The position numbers and the translations under genes are program-made. From Pseudomonadota bacterium (GTDB lineage Bacteria; Pseudomonadota; Gammaproteobacteria; Acidiferrobacterales; Acidiferrobacteraceae), in assembly GCA_021777335.1 (NCBI GenBank), contig JAJYDT010000005.1:1-64000 (forward strand): a stretch of DNA of 64,000 nt, given 5' to 3'. Under the pieces are notes generated by a model, which saw nothing but the letters and a program-made list of their open reading frames with translations, was not told the DNA's origin and searched no databases. Below are positions 63,365 to 64,000 of the stretch, piece after piece (position 1 is the stretch's first letter; every line of letters starts with the position of its first letter).

Positions 63365-64000
63365 ATGCCTCCCGAGTGGCGCCCGTCAGCCTGCCTTGAC
63401 GTGCTGCGTCTGCGGGCGCAGTTATTGCGCCGGGCACGGGAATATTTTGAAGCTGCAGGTGTGCTCGAGGTTGACACACCGATGCTCTCGTCGGCGGGGA
63501 CCACGGATCCGCATCTGCGCAGTTTCACCACTACGGGCACAGGAGGCATACGCTACCTTCATACCTCACCCGAGTTTCCGATGAAGCGACTGCTTGCCGC
63601 TGGCTCAGGCTCTATCTATCAGATCTGCCGCGTATTTCGGGATGGGGAGTCCGGCCGGTTGCACAACCCGGAGTTTACGCTCATTGAGTGGTACCGCGTC
63701 GGCTATGATCACTGGGCACTAATCCGTGACGTGGAGACGTTACTGCGCACGCTCCTCGGGACCCGCTGCCCAACAGCAGTGGCTGAATGCCTCTCCTACG
63801 GTGAGGCCTTCCAGCGTTACGCCGGCATCGATCCTCATGTGGCCACAACCACCGAGCTCGCTCGCTGCGCGCAGAACCATGGCATCGGCTATCACGATGA
63901 TGGCGCGGGTATTGACACGTGGCGCGACCTACTCATGACACACGTTGTGGAGCCCTGTCTCGGGCACACAGCACTGACTTTCGTGTACGCCTATCCGGCA
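63365..64000 (+). CDS. epmA: EF-P lysine--lysine ligase EpmA (runs off right edge)
   Basis: The first 212 residues are visible. The class II lysyl-tRNA-synthetase-like fold shows FEAAGVLEVDTPMLSSAG, YLHTSPEFPMKRLLAAGSG, and motif 2 IYQICRVFRDGESGRLHNPEFTLIEWYR. The anticodon-binding domain is absent, as expected for EpmA (GenX/PoxA). It attaches beta-lysine to Lys34 of EF-P. ATG at 63365 follows the efp stop by one base. Confidence 0.95.
   Translation, partial: MPPEWRPSACLDVLRLRAQLLRRAREYFEAAGVLEVDTPMLSSAGTTDPHLRSFTTTGTGGIRYLHTSPEFPMKRLLAAGSGSIYQICRVFRDGESGRLHNPEFTLIEWYRVGYDHWALIRDVETLLRTLLGTRCPTAVAECLSYGEAFQRYAGIDPHVATTTELARCAQNHGIGYHDDGAGIDTWRDLLMTHVVEPCLGHTALTFVYAYPA

Noticed and set aside
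1-64000. CRISPR array, rRNA genes, intact integrase or transposase
   Set aside because: No regularly spaced repeats, no rRNA sequence and no recombinase motifs were seen on reading both strands.

Overview
The window reads as chromosomal DNA of a gammaproteobacterium with moderately high GC. Evidence: a 14-gene nuo operon behind tpiA-secG-tRNA-Leu; separate nuoC and nuoD; hrcA-grpE-dnaK-dnaJ under a CIRCE operator; nadK-recN; fur opposite bamE; ratA-rnfH; smpB-ssrA; xseB-ispA-dxs; and efp with both of its lysine-modification genes (epmA, epmB). A DsrE-type protein at the left edge and an exported DsrE-like protein near 51 kb would suit a sulfur-oxidising lineage such as Acidiferrobacterales. 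That placement is inference only.

Layout. 1-3.5 kb: accessory, gene-poor DNA with the start of a DsrE gene, a conserved hypothetical, two TetR regulators and degenerate remnants. 3.5-8.1 kb: a nitroreductase coupled to an unrecognised 454-residue protein, a PaiB-like flavin-binding protein facing it, and a DUF3311/MctP-type transporter pair. 8.2-22.5 kb: complex I, nuoA to nuoN, on the minus strand. 22.7-40.6 kb: an almost unbroken minus-strand housekeeping block: tRNA-Leu(GAG), secG, tpiA, glmM, folP, ftsH, rlmE, a DUF4149-like gene, greA, carB, carA, dapB, dnaJ, dnaK, grpE, hrcA. 40.7-47.8 kb: nadK, recN, an acetyltransferase, fur, bamE, rnfH, ratA, a divergent SLC6/NSS-type transporter, smpB and tmRNA. 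47.85-53.2 kb: an accessory block after the tmRNA, with a truncated NYN-domain gene, an outer-membrane protein, a DUF2147 protein, an SGNH hydrolase, an exported DsrE-like protein and an MscS-type channel. 53.3-64 kb: xseB-ispA-dxs-folE2, a glutamine amidotransferase, a ROK kinase, a lytic transglycosylase, acylphosphatase, a diguanylate cyclase, and the EF-P cluster epmB / efp-epmA (epmA runs off the right edge).

Most of the window is ordinary core genome. The parts that deserve a second look are the nitroreductase/unknown-protein locus with its repeated operator-like half-sites, the NSS-type transporter whose first-helix sodium-site motif is rewritten, the integration scar behind ssrA, and the candidate leader ORF with an inverted repeat in front of the DsrE gene. 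No rRNA, CRISPR array, intact integrase, transposase or complete mobile element was seen. Start codons were moved inward from the longest open frame where a Shine-Dalgarno sequence or family alignment supported it. Base-level positions of short sites were counted by hand and may be off by one.
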